The notes beneath the pieces were generated by a model. The model searched no databases. It was given only the letters and a program-made list of their open reading frames with translations, and was not told the origin of the DNA. Shown one piece after another: positions 11,131 to 24,560 of a DNA stretch of 64,000 nt. The stretch is from Gyrodactylus bullatarudis (lineage: Eukaryota; Platyhelminthes; Monogenea; Gyrodactylidea; Gyrodactylidae): contig SSNU01000207.1 in NCBI GenBank assembly GCA_012064415.1, positions 229,691-293,690 on the forward strand. Reading direction: 5' to 3'. Position numbers and translations under genes: made by a program. The stretch's first letter is position 1, and each line of letters begins with the position of its first letter.

Positions 11131-14100
11131 TGAAAAAATCGAGATTTCTGTAAAAATCATAGATTCCAAACTTCATATCAATTAGGTTTACTTTCTTTAG
11201 AAATGTAGTGGAAAATAAACCACAGTCAATATATGTATTAGGGAATGACGATAAGGATAGCATAAACAAGTTGAAGATAGTCTTAGTTTCATGCCTCTGG
11301 GTGTGTCTGCAAGAGCTTTATTTGAAGGAGTTGAAAGAAATTAGAGTGGTTAGGAGTAGTAGATAGAGACGAGAAATTCGCTAATAAACAATGATTATAC
11401 TGTCTTTTCTTGATAATAGTTTTATCATAAAATATCTTATTTAGACTGAAGTATAACTTAACACTTGAAAACTTTGTAGACGTTTATATAATAATAAATT
11501 ACAGGTTGTATTTCAGGTTTTTCAGATATAGAAATTTCACAGACTTTTTCCACATCAAGATTGCTAATAAATTTATACTGACACTCTATGCTCGTTCCCT
11601 TTCATAATTAATTACATAATTTCGAAAAAATATGGCGAAAAGAATAAGACAGGGCCAGTTACTGTAGAGTTTTATGAGGATCAGTGAGATTTAATGTAGT
11701 CTATCTAAACCTTCAAAACACGAATAAATACACAAATCTTACCAGAAATTTTGCATTCGTTCAAATCATCCTATGAACTCTTGATCCGATATCTGATTAG
11801 AAATAGTTGAATTTTTGAAATTTTACAACCATAAGGAACTGTTGATCTCAGAATTATTCGATCTGCCTCACTTGTTAACACTTTGGATTAGAAGTCTATG
11901 ATAAATATAACGTCTGATCCCATGTTTTTGCCTCAAAAATTTCCATTGAAATTAAGTGTATTTAAATAACTTGTAAGGAGACCTAAGAGATGAGCTTAGA
12001 GCATAACATTCATCCTCTACAGATATCCTTTTTCCTCCAGAATCTAATTAATTATGTTTTACTTAAGGATCAGATTTTTTTGCATCAAGACCTTTTGAAA
12101 TACCCTGTATAATATACCTATTATATAATCATAAATGAGAGAACCTTGAAAAATAAAAACGAGAAATAATTTCAAGGGTTTATAAAGTTTCTTCTTCTTC
12201 ATCATTTATTCTTAATGAGGTTCATCTAAGGTCACCCCCAAAAGACACACGAATACTGTATTTTTTATGCTAGCAACATTACGATAGTGCTTCTTAAAAA
12301 CGAATACTTGAATATTCTTTCAACTGAAAGATTCTTCTGATAATTCTCATATATGAAGCATAAAATTTATGATTTTTTTTCTTAAAAATCAGGTTACATC
12401 AACTATTTCGAGATGATATATATTTTTGACTCAATTTGTCCATACAAATCATGATTAACTAAAGGTTGAATAATTCACCGTGAATTCCAATTCTGACAAT
12501 AGATTTTTGAAGATAAATTTTATTTTTCTAGCATTTTTTCAGAACAAAATTCTGGACGTAATTCAAGACAGAGGAGATCAATTTAATGGCTTTATTGATT
12601 CTCCTCTAGCCTGCCTCTTTTTAATTGCTTGTTAACTTTTGCTTAAAACAAAACAGTAATGTATCTGTAACTAATTGTTTATTTATTTCCATGTAATAAT
12701 AACAAAAGTAGTGTCTGGATGAGAGGAAATATTTTAAACATTACTAAAATGTCTAACAGTCTAATTCCCAGATCACTTTGGAAATTCATCGAAATTTAAT
12801 TTCTTTTTTCATCTATCAACATTTAAAGTAGAATACTGTATTTTAGAGAGAGGAAAATATTTTAACATCCGGATGTGTGAAGTTCATTTGAAAGAGAATT
12901 TTTCAACCTATAAAAACCATGTATTTTAAATTTTGCTTAGATACCCCAAATGTGAATGAATTCGTGGGAATTTAATTTTTTCAGTAAACTTCAAATTCCT
13001 CTTAAGATTTTCAATGTAAAAGAAGTTAGAGGTATAAATTGATCACAGAAAATTAAAACAATCTCTTTTATGGTATTTATCTGTTTCCGATGCAGTCTTT
13101 CAACGCAGGTTGCTCTAATATAACATCCTCTAATAACAGATGGCGGAATATGCCAAAATCATAGGCAGTCCTTTATGTTTGCTTTTATCGGGCATTTCTA
13201 CGCTGAGAATAATCTCAAAGAACTGATAAATCTGTTAGTATGCTTTGGTCACAAAAACCCTCATCCTATTTGAGAGATGGGTTTTGATTTCTAACCCTGT
13301 TTGGCTGAATCATCCAAGAATATTTTAGAATATTAAGAAAATCTATTGAACTGAAAACAAATTTTAGAGTACAGTACAGTAGTTTGACTTTCACACTTTC
13401 TTATCAAAACACAGTGCTCTTCTGATTTCAGCAAATTTTTTGTCCGAACGAATTATTTGATAAGTAATATTAATATTTAATCGGTTCAATTATCGATCGG
13501 AAAAAAGTTGTCGACATTTAGAAGTAAAACGAACCAGAGTATCAAGAGACACACACATGATTTGAAATCTTGAATGTTTGTTAAAGAAAACATGATAACT
13601 TTTTGAAAATGCTCTACAGTTGCTGTATTATTAAAAACATTTGTATAATGTTACTTTTTTGAAATTTATGCACAGATTTACATTTGTCTGGTTAGAGATG
13701 ATGAATTATTATTTGAAAGTCTCCTGGTCAGTTTTAAAAAGGATCCTCTCGTTATAACCAAATGACATGTAATTTCCACAAAAGAAAATTCTAATGGGAG
13801 ATTTTCAATAAAAATATGATCTGGATTTCAAGATCCAATCACTTGGATTTTTATCGGTCGCTTACAAGTAGACCTACATAAAACGGGTTTTTTTACAATG
13901 CCTTTGACGAGACACTTTAATGTTTCTATATATATATACTTAGATGCATTTGAACTCTCTAAGAGCTCTCTGAACCTGGTAATAAAGCTTTAAAAATTCA
14001 ATTTTTCCTACTTTTATGTACCCTTAAAAACGCGAGTTAAACTAAAAACTGAATGCACCAATGAATTCCTTGTAAGATCTTGTTAGGTTTCGGATATATT

Positions 14101-15667
14101 TCGCTCTAATTTCTTCGGACTGGGGTGGCCATCGAGTTTCGGTTCCGACTGTATATTCTACATACACAATCATAATGCTAGATTAATGATTAACTTGAGT
14201 GATGAAAATTTTTTAGAGATACAACTCTCGAAGGCTTTGGGGAGTGATATCACAAATATATATAGTTGTTTTACATAAATTAGCATATATTTTTAGAATT
14301 AACCGACTGTTCATCAAAGGGTATACTCGAAAATGACCTTTCTGTCAGATCAAATTTGATTTCGCGCTCTCTAATATGAACTAATTAATAAAACAAAATA
14401 ATAATTTAACTTTTCGATGACAAATTGCACTATAGTTTGCATCTGAAGGTGACACTTGGCCTAAATAAATTTGGAGATTTATTAAAATCTTCATTGGAAA
14501 AGTTATCTCTATTAGTTCCGCTTCTCTATAGAAAGGAAACTGATAGAATCCATCGAACAATTATAATTTTATTCTAAATCTACAGTGAAGATTCTAATTG
14601 ATTTTTATGAAAAATAATTTTGTTGAATAAATTTTTTTTCTCTCATTCAACCTCCTCCAAAATGATGAATGATGAATCAGCATTTTTCATTCAATACATT
14701 TCTCGTAAATTATAGAATGAATGAAATTCCAGAAATTGAACACATTTAAATTCATTACGCCCGCACATTTCGTGTAACAAGTAAAACAAAACAAAAATTG
14801 ATACAATCACTCTCTGAGAAAGAGAAATGAATTTCAACTTATCATTTAATGATAGTTCTTGATAACAAGTTTCATAGAAAAAAATACACTCTTGATTGAA
14901 TCATTGAACATGATTATACAAAATCCCAAAAATTAGGGCAGCAATGGAGAGATAAATCATTTGGACTAGCTAATAAATCAAAATTCAATCTCTCATCATG
15001 TCAGTTTTGTGTTATAATCCAGGTAATTGGAAATAAACTAATACTCTTATTACCAGGAGAGATTAGTAGAAAAGAAATATGTAGGAAAATGAATAGATTA
15101 TTCTGGGTATACCTCATTTGTAGCAACCACGAAAATATGTAGTATTATTGAATAATACAGGTACAAGTTGTAATAATGTGTTGTGTTCAGCGAATATATA
15201 TATTTTAAAGTATGAACATGGAAAAGGTGCAACTCCATATTTATTAGAGATGGATTTTACAAATTTACTAGCCTAAGTCAGAACCTGAATGGATTATTCA
15301 GGAGAATTACGACTGATGTATAAAACATGTAGACCATATTTAACATGATGAAAAATTTGCTGAATTTGATCACGGCCATTTTTCTCATGATAGGAGCTAA
15401 AATATTTTACTCCTAATCATCTTCAATATAGGTTTTGTGAAATAAGTCAACTATTTCTATGAAAAGCCTCCAAATCTTTGATGCCTACTTGAAAGTAATG
15501 AGATCAAATTTGAGAGATTTTTAAGTAAAGATAAAACTTACTTGATACTATCACTGCCGCTTTAATAGAAAATAATTTATATAATTAGAACCAAAATTTC
15601 ATTCTGAATCACAAAAGAAATTGAGCATATTAAATTTTTTTCAACCACCTTTAATTCAAAACTTTGA
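11131..15667. other. intergenic, nothing recognised
   Basis: 4.5 kb of AT-rich DNA. It includes a short stretch shared with the inverted-repeat family up to about 11215 (AAATCGAGATTTCTGTAAAA) and simple AT runs. The AT-biased frames are all short and show no domain or splice pattern. Confidence 0.4.
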
Positions 15668-16075
15668 TTCAAATCCGGACGCCACATCCCCACTCCGGCA
15701 CCAGTTGATACAGCAAAAACCGAAAACGGTCCAATCTTCACATCTACACAAATTAGTGAAACCAAAAATAACGGCCTAGCAATTACGTTGCTACAACCCA
15801 AACCTCAACATTAGGTAATAAAACTTCCTCGAGTTGCAAAAGCCCAAATAAGACCATTCAAACAAGCCTACACTCCCTTGGCAACTGGGAAACAAACATG
15901 AGCCATGATGATCGAAAAAAATATTTTTCCCAACCAGAAGTGCAGACCTTTACGACTACGCGAAAGAGAAACCTCTCTACATCTCCTAAGCAAGACAAAA
16001 AAACGGGTAAACAGAGGAAAGGATTACCAACCGGTAATCAAAAAATAGATGTATTCCTCATAGCCCGAGGAGTAT
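15668..16075 (+). pseudogene. broken retroelement-like reading frame, family unknown
   Basis: One frame stays open for about 135 codons except for a single TAG near 15813. It is clearly less AT-rich than its surroundings. The product is polar, rich in Thr, Gln and Lys, and basic near the end (RKRNLSTSPKQDKKTGKQRK), like the disordered part of a transposon ORF1 or gag protein. No catalytic domain is present and I cannot name a family. It ends at a TGA about 90 bp before a TATA-like box. No copy elsewhere in the window. Confidence 0.35.
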
Positions 16076-16154
16076 GAGCACACTCAACTCCAATTGGTCC
16101 ACTCATGGTAAATAAATGCTATTGGCTAAACCTAAATGTTCCCAACATTAGTTC

Positions 16155-16260
16155 ATGTATAAATATATATCGATAGTCGCTGTTTGGTCTAAAGAGAACC
16201 GACGAAAATAAAGCTTTATTCACCAAAACAAATCTTCCGTTAGTTCTTAACTCCATCATG
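16155..16260 (+). promoter_or_regulatory. compact TATA plus poly(A)-signal module, LTR-like
   Basis: TATAAATATATAT (about 16159) is followed about 40 bp later by AAAATAAAGC. Then a GC-moderate stretch leads to an ATG (16258) that opens MFPNQQPKNIFGEIRQL before a stop 37 codons on. A TATA box closely followed by AATAAA is the usual order in the R region of a long terminal repeat. With the broken frame just upstream it may be a solo LTR. No second LTR or boundary repeat was found, so this is tentative. Confidence 0.25.
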
Positions 16261-19200
16261 TTTCCAAATCAGCAGCCCAAAAATATCTTCGGGGAAATCA
16301 GGCAACTTATGTCTTTCATATTAGAATTGAAAAATCTATCCCTAATATTTATGCTGATTTTTAGGTGTTAGAAAATTGAGATTTGTCAATGAAAAATGTT
16401 TACAGAAGAATAACTTTTGAAAAGTTGTTCATACGCTTTTGATACATCAATGACTGTATCCTAATTGAGGTAGATTTTTTTCCTACAAGGTGCTTAAATA
16501 GGCATAAAATTGAGTTGAAGTTGAGGATAGTTGACTTTGGATAGCTCAGAAACTATAAGAGCCAAGGGAAAGTTTCCTCCTACTCTTTTGTTAAGAGTTT
16601 ATTCCTGAACAAGATGATGTAATTTCTGTTTTTCTATCTCATTCATATTTTTCTATATTGGCAAAGGTAAAGTACTGCAAGTCAGGTTTTCAGTTTGTAC
16701 CGAATAACTCAAAAATTCTATTGTAGAATTTTTTCAAGAAGCACATATCTGAAATCACCGAGAAATTCTCTACAAAAGTGGAAAATGTATTATTGAGTAG
16801 AAAAAGAATAATGTCCGATTTGTAAGACTGTGAAATTAACGATGAGGAAATAGAATATCAGTCGTTCCCATACATTTGTAGGGATATATTGATCAGCCTT
16901 TAAAGTCTTTCGTAAACAAATATGCTAGGCAAACGATTATTCCAAACATCACATAAACAATATAGATATTTTCCCTTGCAGAACCTTTTCAATACCCATC
17001 ACGTGAAAAGATTTTTATTCAAAAAAGAAAGAATGATTGCTAAAAATAAACATCTTACCGTTATTTTTATTATGGAACATTACTATTTTTATGATTGCTT
17101 CTGTTTTGTTCTTGTAATGCATTGAGAAATCATCGACATTGAAGCATGTAAGGAAGTTAAAAGGGTCTATGATCCCTTTTATTTACTCTGGATAGGGCCC
17201 TACAAAATATAACATTCATCACGATAGTTTATAGACAATATTTTCTAGCTTAAAATCGGATAATACCGAACAAAGATTAAGCTATTTTAGTATTCATTTG
17301 AAGAAATTGGCTTTGATTTGAAGCCAAAAATAATTTTTTCAGATATTAAAACTTTTTCATCACAAACAAGATAAGAATTTTAGATTTTTTGAAATACAGA
17401 TTCATGAAGAAAAAAATTACATTCAATTATCGATAATATTTGTATACAGAAATTACTCTATAAAAATTATTTGACCCTCTACTATAAAGTAGGCATATTA
17501 TATTGGATTAAAATGACCTCATAAAGATAGGTATAATTATGCTTAAATATTTATTTATTATATATATATATATATCTATTAACACTTTGACGCACCAGGA
17601 TCTAAGATAAAAACTTTCAAGGTTTTTTTCTTAACTCAGAATTAATAATCAACAAACACTATTTGTACTATTCTTTTCAGAAAAGGATAGAGATTGTCTA
17701 AAAACAATTTATCCGCCAACATTTAATCTCTTAAAAATCATCCAAGTTTCATTGCAAACATGTGAAGAAATCAACTCTGGCTCTTTAACCTCATGTTCCA
17801 GAGTTTGGAGAGTAATTTTTACGCTTTTCAACATTAATTTAAGCCTGTTGCTTGAACAAATTCAACTGGATTGATCTTTTACTTGAGTAAGATTCTTTTT
17901 CGTACTGCTTGTAAATTGAGAATTGTTTTTTTTTGGATTTCTTGACTATTTTTCCACTTGATTTTTGAGAAAAACTTTCCTATCTCTTGATGAACCTTTT
18001 CATCTTCAAAATTAAATATAATATAATATATAAACTTTTATATTATATAAAATACATGGAATTATTAAAAGTATGAAAAAATACCGCCATTTTCATCAAC
18101 AGGTTTCTCTTCCAGATTTGAAGTATGAAATTGAAAATAATCAGGATACTGAAGCTAATTATTTTTCTATTATGATAAATAAAAACACATTTTCTGTACT
18201 GTGTTTGTGCGTCCAAGAGAGAAAAGTGTAGATCTTGGATAAGAAGTACTTTCTAAATTTATTTCAACTTTAGTCTTGCTCTTTTTTTGCTGCATAACTC
18301 ATTTTTTTATTTTCATGAAAACTTTGAGTTAGTTTTTCTAAAATGATTTAAAAATGCAATCTCTTTTCTTTGAGAAGTAAATTTTGGTAAATTTGAAAGA
18401 AAGACGGAGGGATATATGCTTGCCGATAAATTCATTTATTATTGAAGTATATCAATCTTATGAAGTATAAAAACCATTTTGGTATTTTAATTATTTCTTC
18501 AAAATATAAAGGGTTTCTATACCCTTTTAAAAACAATTCACAGACTCGGATGAAAAGCAACAGATGAAAAAACTGTGTCTGAAAATAAGTTATGTCTTTT
18601 TTGAATTATAAATTATACCATTGATTAATAACTACACTAAAGATGATTGTTTTTCGAATCGCATAATTATTGAATGTTGAACAGAAATATCTTTCTGTTA
18701 AATATACAGATTTTGATCAACATGTGACCCGATATTCTGACTCTCTATCAAATTTTCATTCTAAAACATGGGTTAGATACATTTTGATTTCAAAGTGAGA
18801 GTTTAATCAGATCTTCAAATAATAAAACTAGATAGGGAAATCAAATGTGTTAAATTTTGATCGTTTAAAAGTCGTACATTTCGATTTTTCGATCATTTTA
18901 CTGCTTGAAAATCTGTTGAAGGGTCAGTCGAAATATAATGACCATAATTGGTTTCTATGTCCACTCTCTTACGACGAAATCAATGAAAATTTCAGCTCCA
19001 AGTTGAAAGACATCAGAGATTACATTAACAACTTTCCTTTTGGTGAGAAACTCGCCTTTTCTGAAGGAAAAAACAAAGCTTAAATGAAGTTCTTCAATAA
19101 ATCTTCAATCACCTTGTAGTTTTGCTCCACTTTCTGCTTATATCAGCTATATAATCTATTCGAATATACACTTCAATCTGCAGTATCATTCTGCCTAGCT

Positions 19201-20582
19201 TTAGGATATCAAATTGTATTATTAATATGGGATAATGAATCAATAATAATAATTAGAAGGAATGAAGCTTGGTTACAATTTTCATAATACAAAACCATGT
19301 TTCGTTCCTTTTTCATTCTGCATGTTTTCTAGGTTTTGAAACTCTTCTCTAGCTTTGAATTCGATAATAATTCGGAAAATCTTAAAAACAACATGGCAAT
19401 CAATTGAACTAAACCTAGCATTAGGTAAGAAATTATGGCAATTCCCGAATTAGCACCAAATTTCAATATTTCTGAAAAAAAGAACTCAAATATGCTAAAA
19501 CAGATTTTGAGAATCACCCCAATCAGTGAAAATTGAATTTTGATCATTTTTATAGCCTAAAGTGGGTGATCCAGATTCAAATAATTCAGAAAAATTAAAA
19601 ATTCCCATCTCCATAACAACTATAGTTTTAATTCAATCAAATAGATCTTAGTTATGGCTTTCATTTTACAGTAGCATTAAGAACGAAGAGACCTCCGATA
19701 TTCACATTTTAAATTCTGAATTAAGTAAATAATAATAATTTGATGAATAAAATTTTGATAAACATTTGGAAATTCCAGAATTTCTTTTTCAGACAAGTTT
19801 AATTAATTCTGCAAATTGCTGACTGGAAAGCTAGGTTTAAGAAAATGTGAAAACTTTTGGCCTAAGGAATATCAAAGAGTCTACCTCTGTCGAATTCATT
19901 CATCTAAAGGCTATTCTTTCTTTATTAACGCATCATCTTGGCTTTTAAGAATGGCTGTCAGAGTGGTTCTTAAACCTAGTATGTCTTCTTGTCAGCAGAC
20001 TCAGAACTCTAACCAGTTAGATTAATCAATATACTAAAAACTTTATTTCAACTTTTTCGATAATTTTAAAACATTCTTATTGATAATTTAATAGTTTGCT
20101 AGCTAAACATAAGAACGCCATTGATATTCGAGCTTTTTCAGAAAGGAGTAGAATTCCTAAATTCATGATCGCTTTTGATCGAAATTAATAGACTTGTAAT
20201 TGTTCAGAGATGTTGATATTCATGACCATAGAAACTGGATAGCCAATTTCTACTCAAGGTATACTTCTTATACATAAAATCAATAGACGAATCCATCAAG
20301 AGTCGTTTGAATTTCTACCTTGAATCTTCAATATCTAAATTGATTTTTTATCAGATGGAATGAAATTTAAAAGATATTCCTTTACGACATTAACTGGGTG
20401 TTCGTAAAAATTAATTTCCGAAGAAATCCTCTCAATGGCGAAATTTCTTTTCTTCAAACTAATCACCACTAAAAAGAAATTTCAATATAAATCAAGTAAA
20501 TTCTGTGAAAGGATTCGGAAATAGACTATATTGATCGATTCATTTCTTGTTGAGCCATATTTATTCTATTCCCTCGCCTTAA
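16261..20582. other. intergenic, nothing recognised
   Basis: 4.3 kb of AT-rich DNA with poly-TA runs (17560-17575, 18015-18035). A frame at 18847-19083 (ending SEGKNKA) looks faintly coding, but it has no domain and no splice context. Confidence 0.35.
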
Positions 20583-20798
20583 CCCTTTCGGTGCTGATTA
20601 ACATATATGTCCATTTTCGAATTTTTTTGAACCTTCATAACTCTACCAGTTTGATAGGTTTCTGGATCAATTAAAGTTTAAATTGAAGCCCACAATGTGA
20701 ACTTGCATTAGTAATATTTTTGGTAAAATAACTTGGTATCTTCATAGCTAAATTTTGGTTTTTATAAAAATTGTGAAATAGTCTCGGCACCGAAAGGG
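20583..20798 (+). mobile_element. piggyBac-type MITE, copy 2 (complete)
   Basis: 216 bp. It is flanked by TTAA on both sides (20579-20582 and 20799-20802). The ends are CCCTTTCGGTGC and its inverted counterpart GGCACCGAAAGGG. TTAA duplication and termini starting CCC are the hallmarks of piggyBac superfamily transposons. The element has no coding capacity, so it must have been moved by a transposase encoded elsewhere. The interior is shared with copies 1 and 3. Confidence 0.85.
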
Positions 20799-20802
20799 TT
20801 AA

Positions 20803-22439
20803 AGATACCAAAATTATGAAATGATTTCGTTGAATCTTTTCTATTCTGTGACTTTTTAATTACTAAGATCAAAAGAAATAAATAAGAAATTGTTATCTTT
20901 CTAGAGAATAACAGAAAAGTAAGAACTAACAATATAGGCAAATTTTCCAAAGTCGTAGAGCGACTTGAATGTAGAAAAATACACACCGGATAGATTGCAA
21001 GAATACGATAAAAATAAAGATATAACTGAATTGTTATTTTTTTATCAAAAGTACTTTAACCTGGTACTTTCACAATGAGACAAAAGTAGAGATATTTACC
21101 GACTTTTAAATGTTATCAATACAGTTTTATTTATTATTATACCAGAAGAGAAGTCTTGCGTACGAGAGAGAACCTTGGCACCAATAACTCACGAGTTAGT
21201 TAGAATAAAAAATGATAGTTTGGTCCTCCTAAAAGATTGTCTACTGAAAATGACTACAAGTCATAAGCCTTGAGATCGTATAGCATAATTTGGAATCATA
21301 CGAAAAAGGAGATATATTAAAAAAAAACCATATGCGCATTTCTCAAAGCATCATCAGTGGTAATTCTTCAAAAATGATAAAAGTTAAAAGGTTCATTCCA
21401 GATAATAATTTACAAATAAGGAAAGAAATAGTAAAAGCCAAAGAAAATTAGAATAAAAATATAAGCTGAAAAAACACCAAAACTCTCCAATAAATAGCTC
21501 ACACAGCCCAGGGTAGTTGAAGGTTATATGAATAGTTTTTTTGAACACATAGATTGGGTTTGTATAAATTAATAAAGAATTTCTCTTTAACCCATACATC
21601 TATGCTGTTACACCTGGATTTTTGTATAAAATAGAAAAGTTCGAAACTGAAGCCGCATGTTTCTCCTGTTTGATATGTCTAGTTATAGCAGTGTCCTTAT
21701 TCATATGATCACTCGATCCCAATTATTTTACCTATAGCATAAAGTAAACTACCTTGAACTTGATAATAACGGATCGACAGAGGGGGGATTTTTATGGACA
21801 TTTTCGGTTGTACTTCACAAGATCTGGTTTGAATTCTAACTTTTTCTTCAATGATAATTTTTCTTCGAAAAATATGGCCATAATCTATTTATCTCTAAAT
21901 TTTTGAATCATGAATTCCCATCGTCAAGTTTAGCTGATAGAAAATCTGTGATTTTGTCTTTTGAACTAAAGCTGATTATTAAGAAAAATGCTTATTTTTC
22001 GAACTTAGAGAAGAAAAGGAAACCGATTTTGACAGGGTTTTTCACGATTCCCACTTGAAGAAAACTGATTCGACTTCAACATGGCCTTTTATTCAAACCT
22101 GAAATGAATGATGAAAGCTAGTCATCATATCTAATGTCATACCTCCCTAGGATATAACGAGATAATGATTTTTTTTCTTTAACCCTGTGACCTTTACATA
22201 GATGGAAGAAGACTTGTATAATATAATGAAATAAAGTTGTACATGACTCATTCTTGGATAGATTTCCTCTCATAGTTTCCAATTGAAAAAGTAGCTTTTT
22301 CGATAATGAATCTCTATCTAACGAAGAGGATGGGGTAGGGGTAAGTAGGATAATCTGATAAGACTTAATGATTAAAATACATTCAGAAGGAATAGTCTAT
22401 GCACCGCCCGGAATGATTAGTCAATTGGATTAGTTTGAG
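20803..22439. other. intergenic, nothing recognised
   Basis: AT-rich DNA without supported exons, ribosomal RNA or transposon ends. Confidence 0.35.
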
Positions 22440-22740
22440 TAAGTTATATCTCGTCTAATCTTGATCCTAAATATCGGTGTTTAATTGCTTTAAGTATTCG
22501 AAATCAAAAATGAATATTAAGCAAAAACGTTGTGAAAGTGGAAATTTGAGGCATTTTCGAAATTCGAAAACCAGCCTAACTCATGGAATTCATAAGGTTA
22601 ACTCATTCCTTATCTTCATGTCAACTAGCTTTATAAACTATAGTTAAGTTGGTTGATATGAAGTTGGAATTTTACAAAAATCTCCATTTTTTCATGGAGA
22701 ATTCACATAGGTTAAAGATTTTTTGGAATCCTAATACAGA
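22440..22740. repeat. inverted-repeat family, degenerate copy F
   Basis: CTCGTCTAATCTTGATCCTAAAT at the left, and TTGGTTGATATGAAGTTGGAA plus GGTTAAAGATTTTTTGGAAT at the right, recur in the copies at 10.6, 30.9, 36.9, 38.3 and 60.8 kb. Divergence is high and no terminal duplication is visible. Confidence 0.5.
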
Positions 22741-24368
22741 GGTATTTCTTTCTAGGAAATTTTGTGATATTTTTTATTGCAGTCAACTGAAATAATTTGT
22801 AAAGTGAGTTTTTTTCTATCAAACAAATCTCAATGCCTGTGTGAGGTATATAAACATTACTTTTGTATAGTCTATTCAATATAGAGAATTTGCACATTTT
22901 CCTACCTACGAAATGTTCATTGTTTCAATGTTTTCTAGACAATTTATTTATTCAGTCAAAATGTCAATTTCTATTCTGTATTTTATTTTATCATGGAGAA
23001 ATAAACCAGACATATCAGGTATCCTAAAGAGGGGAGAGTTGAAAAGAAAGTGAAATGGGGAAACCAGAGAAGGACATTTTCCTCTTAAGGTCAGCCGAAT
23101 GGCTATGAAAAATAACCAGGGATTTTGAATTATCAAAATTTAATTTTCTTGTCTAATTCTGACAATAAAAAGCCATTCCCAGATCAATAAATCAGCTCTA
23201 TTCAGGATCTTTCGATAGTAAAATAATGGTAATTTCAACTTTCGTTAGAGACTCGATGGGCGATTTTAGTAATTTTGGAAAATTTCATATTACTATGGGT
23301 TATTTTAGGCAAATATGGTCAACCTTGAGAAGATAATTTGTACGGCTACTATTTTCGAGTTTTCAAACTGAACTAAACTTTCCGAACAACTCTCTTAGAC
23401 TCAGAAGAGAGCTGAAATGAATAAGTCTTATTAAATGATCCCCTATTGTAAGCTTTAACCGCCAGGGATTGCGCTATAATATTCCAGAATTTGGCAGCCT
23501 AAAAAAGCTGACAATATTTAAATAAATGCAAAAAAATATTTAAAAATCTCAATAAATCTATCAAAAACCTAAGCTTAAATAAATTCAAAGATGAACACAA
23601 GAATAAATTAATGTACTCAGAATAATATGAAGAATAATTTATGTTTACAGATATAACATATGTATTGTTAAATAAAAATGTATTTCTATAATTCTAATTC
23701 TTACTTACTCAACTGCTTTATACAATGAATGAAGATTAGCGAAATAAGCATTAGGAATAAACCAGAAAAATCATTGGATCTGTAGTCAAATTCTCATTTG
23801 AATTGTGGAATAAATTTTATTTCCACTAATTTAACTTTCTTCACTTCTTCAGGGTGTGACTCATGGCTTTTTATTCCAATTTAATGAATACATTTTTATT
23901 TCATGTGTGCGCTTTCTGAGGTGGAGGGTTTCTATACAATTTTTTGAAAATGGAACAGTAATGATATGATAAAATTTCCGCCTCCTTGAGTGAACAGAAC
24001 TTTACAGCCTGTAAAATAAAATGTTGTTAATTGATAAAAAAAAATTTCCATCTCGTCAAATAGGTGGTGGAGGAGTTTTTACAACTTTTTATTGCCATTA
24101 ATGTAGATTTTGTTAAATTTCTCTCTCTGTAAGGGTAATTTTCCCAATAAGAATTGTATATAATGACTTTATCACAGGAGAATGAAAAAATGACACGTTT
24201 CCAGTGCAAATAACACTTTGATTTTGATACGAAAGAATAACAAAATCAAAAAGAAGCAACAGTTCTCAACCACATACATCACGCAACAACATTTTGTTAG
24301 TTTTTAGATTGGACTAAACTAATCCATAGTTGTGGTGAAATAACCCTATTCTAGAAATGCTTGATAGT
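22741..24368. other. intergenic, nothing recognised
   Basis: AT-rich. A small piece of the inverted-repeat family (AATTTTCTTGTCTAATTCTG at about 23140) is present. No gene seen. Confidence 0.35.
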
Positions 24369-24560
24369 GAACCGCGGCTCATCTAACGGCGCTGATGTGC
24401 TCGGAGAGGTACCCTGGGGATCATCGGAGCTGTTTAGGCAGCGACTGTTGGCTGCACCATTTAGTTGGTAGGTACTCTAATAAAGAGGGAAACTATCTAA
24501 CGGATTTGGGCCGACATATCAAAGACCGCCTGTTTTGGAGCACAGAAATCTGGTTAGTAG
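24369..24560. other. GC-richer island of unknown nature
   Basis: About 190 bp with much higher G+C than the flanks (for example GTGAACCGCGGCTCATC and GGGGATCATCGGAGCTG). Short frames exist on the plus strand but none is long or recognisable. It could be a structured non-coding RNA gene or the last trace of a transposon. It lacks tRNA A/B boxes. It does not resemble 5S rRNA, the U1, U2, U4 or U5 snRNAs, or the SRP Alu domain as I know them. Confidence 0.3.

Noticed and set aside
18847..19083. Plus-strand frame ending FSEGKNKA
   Set aside because: Slightly protein-like but isolated, non-ATG start, no acceptor/donor partners and no family.
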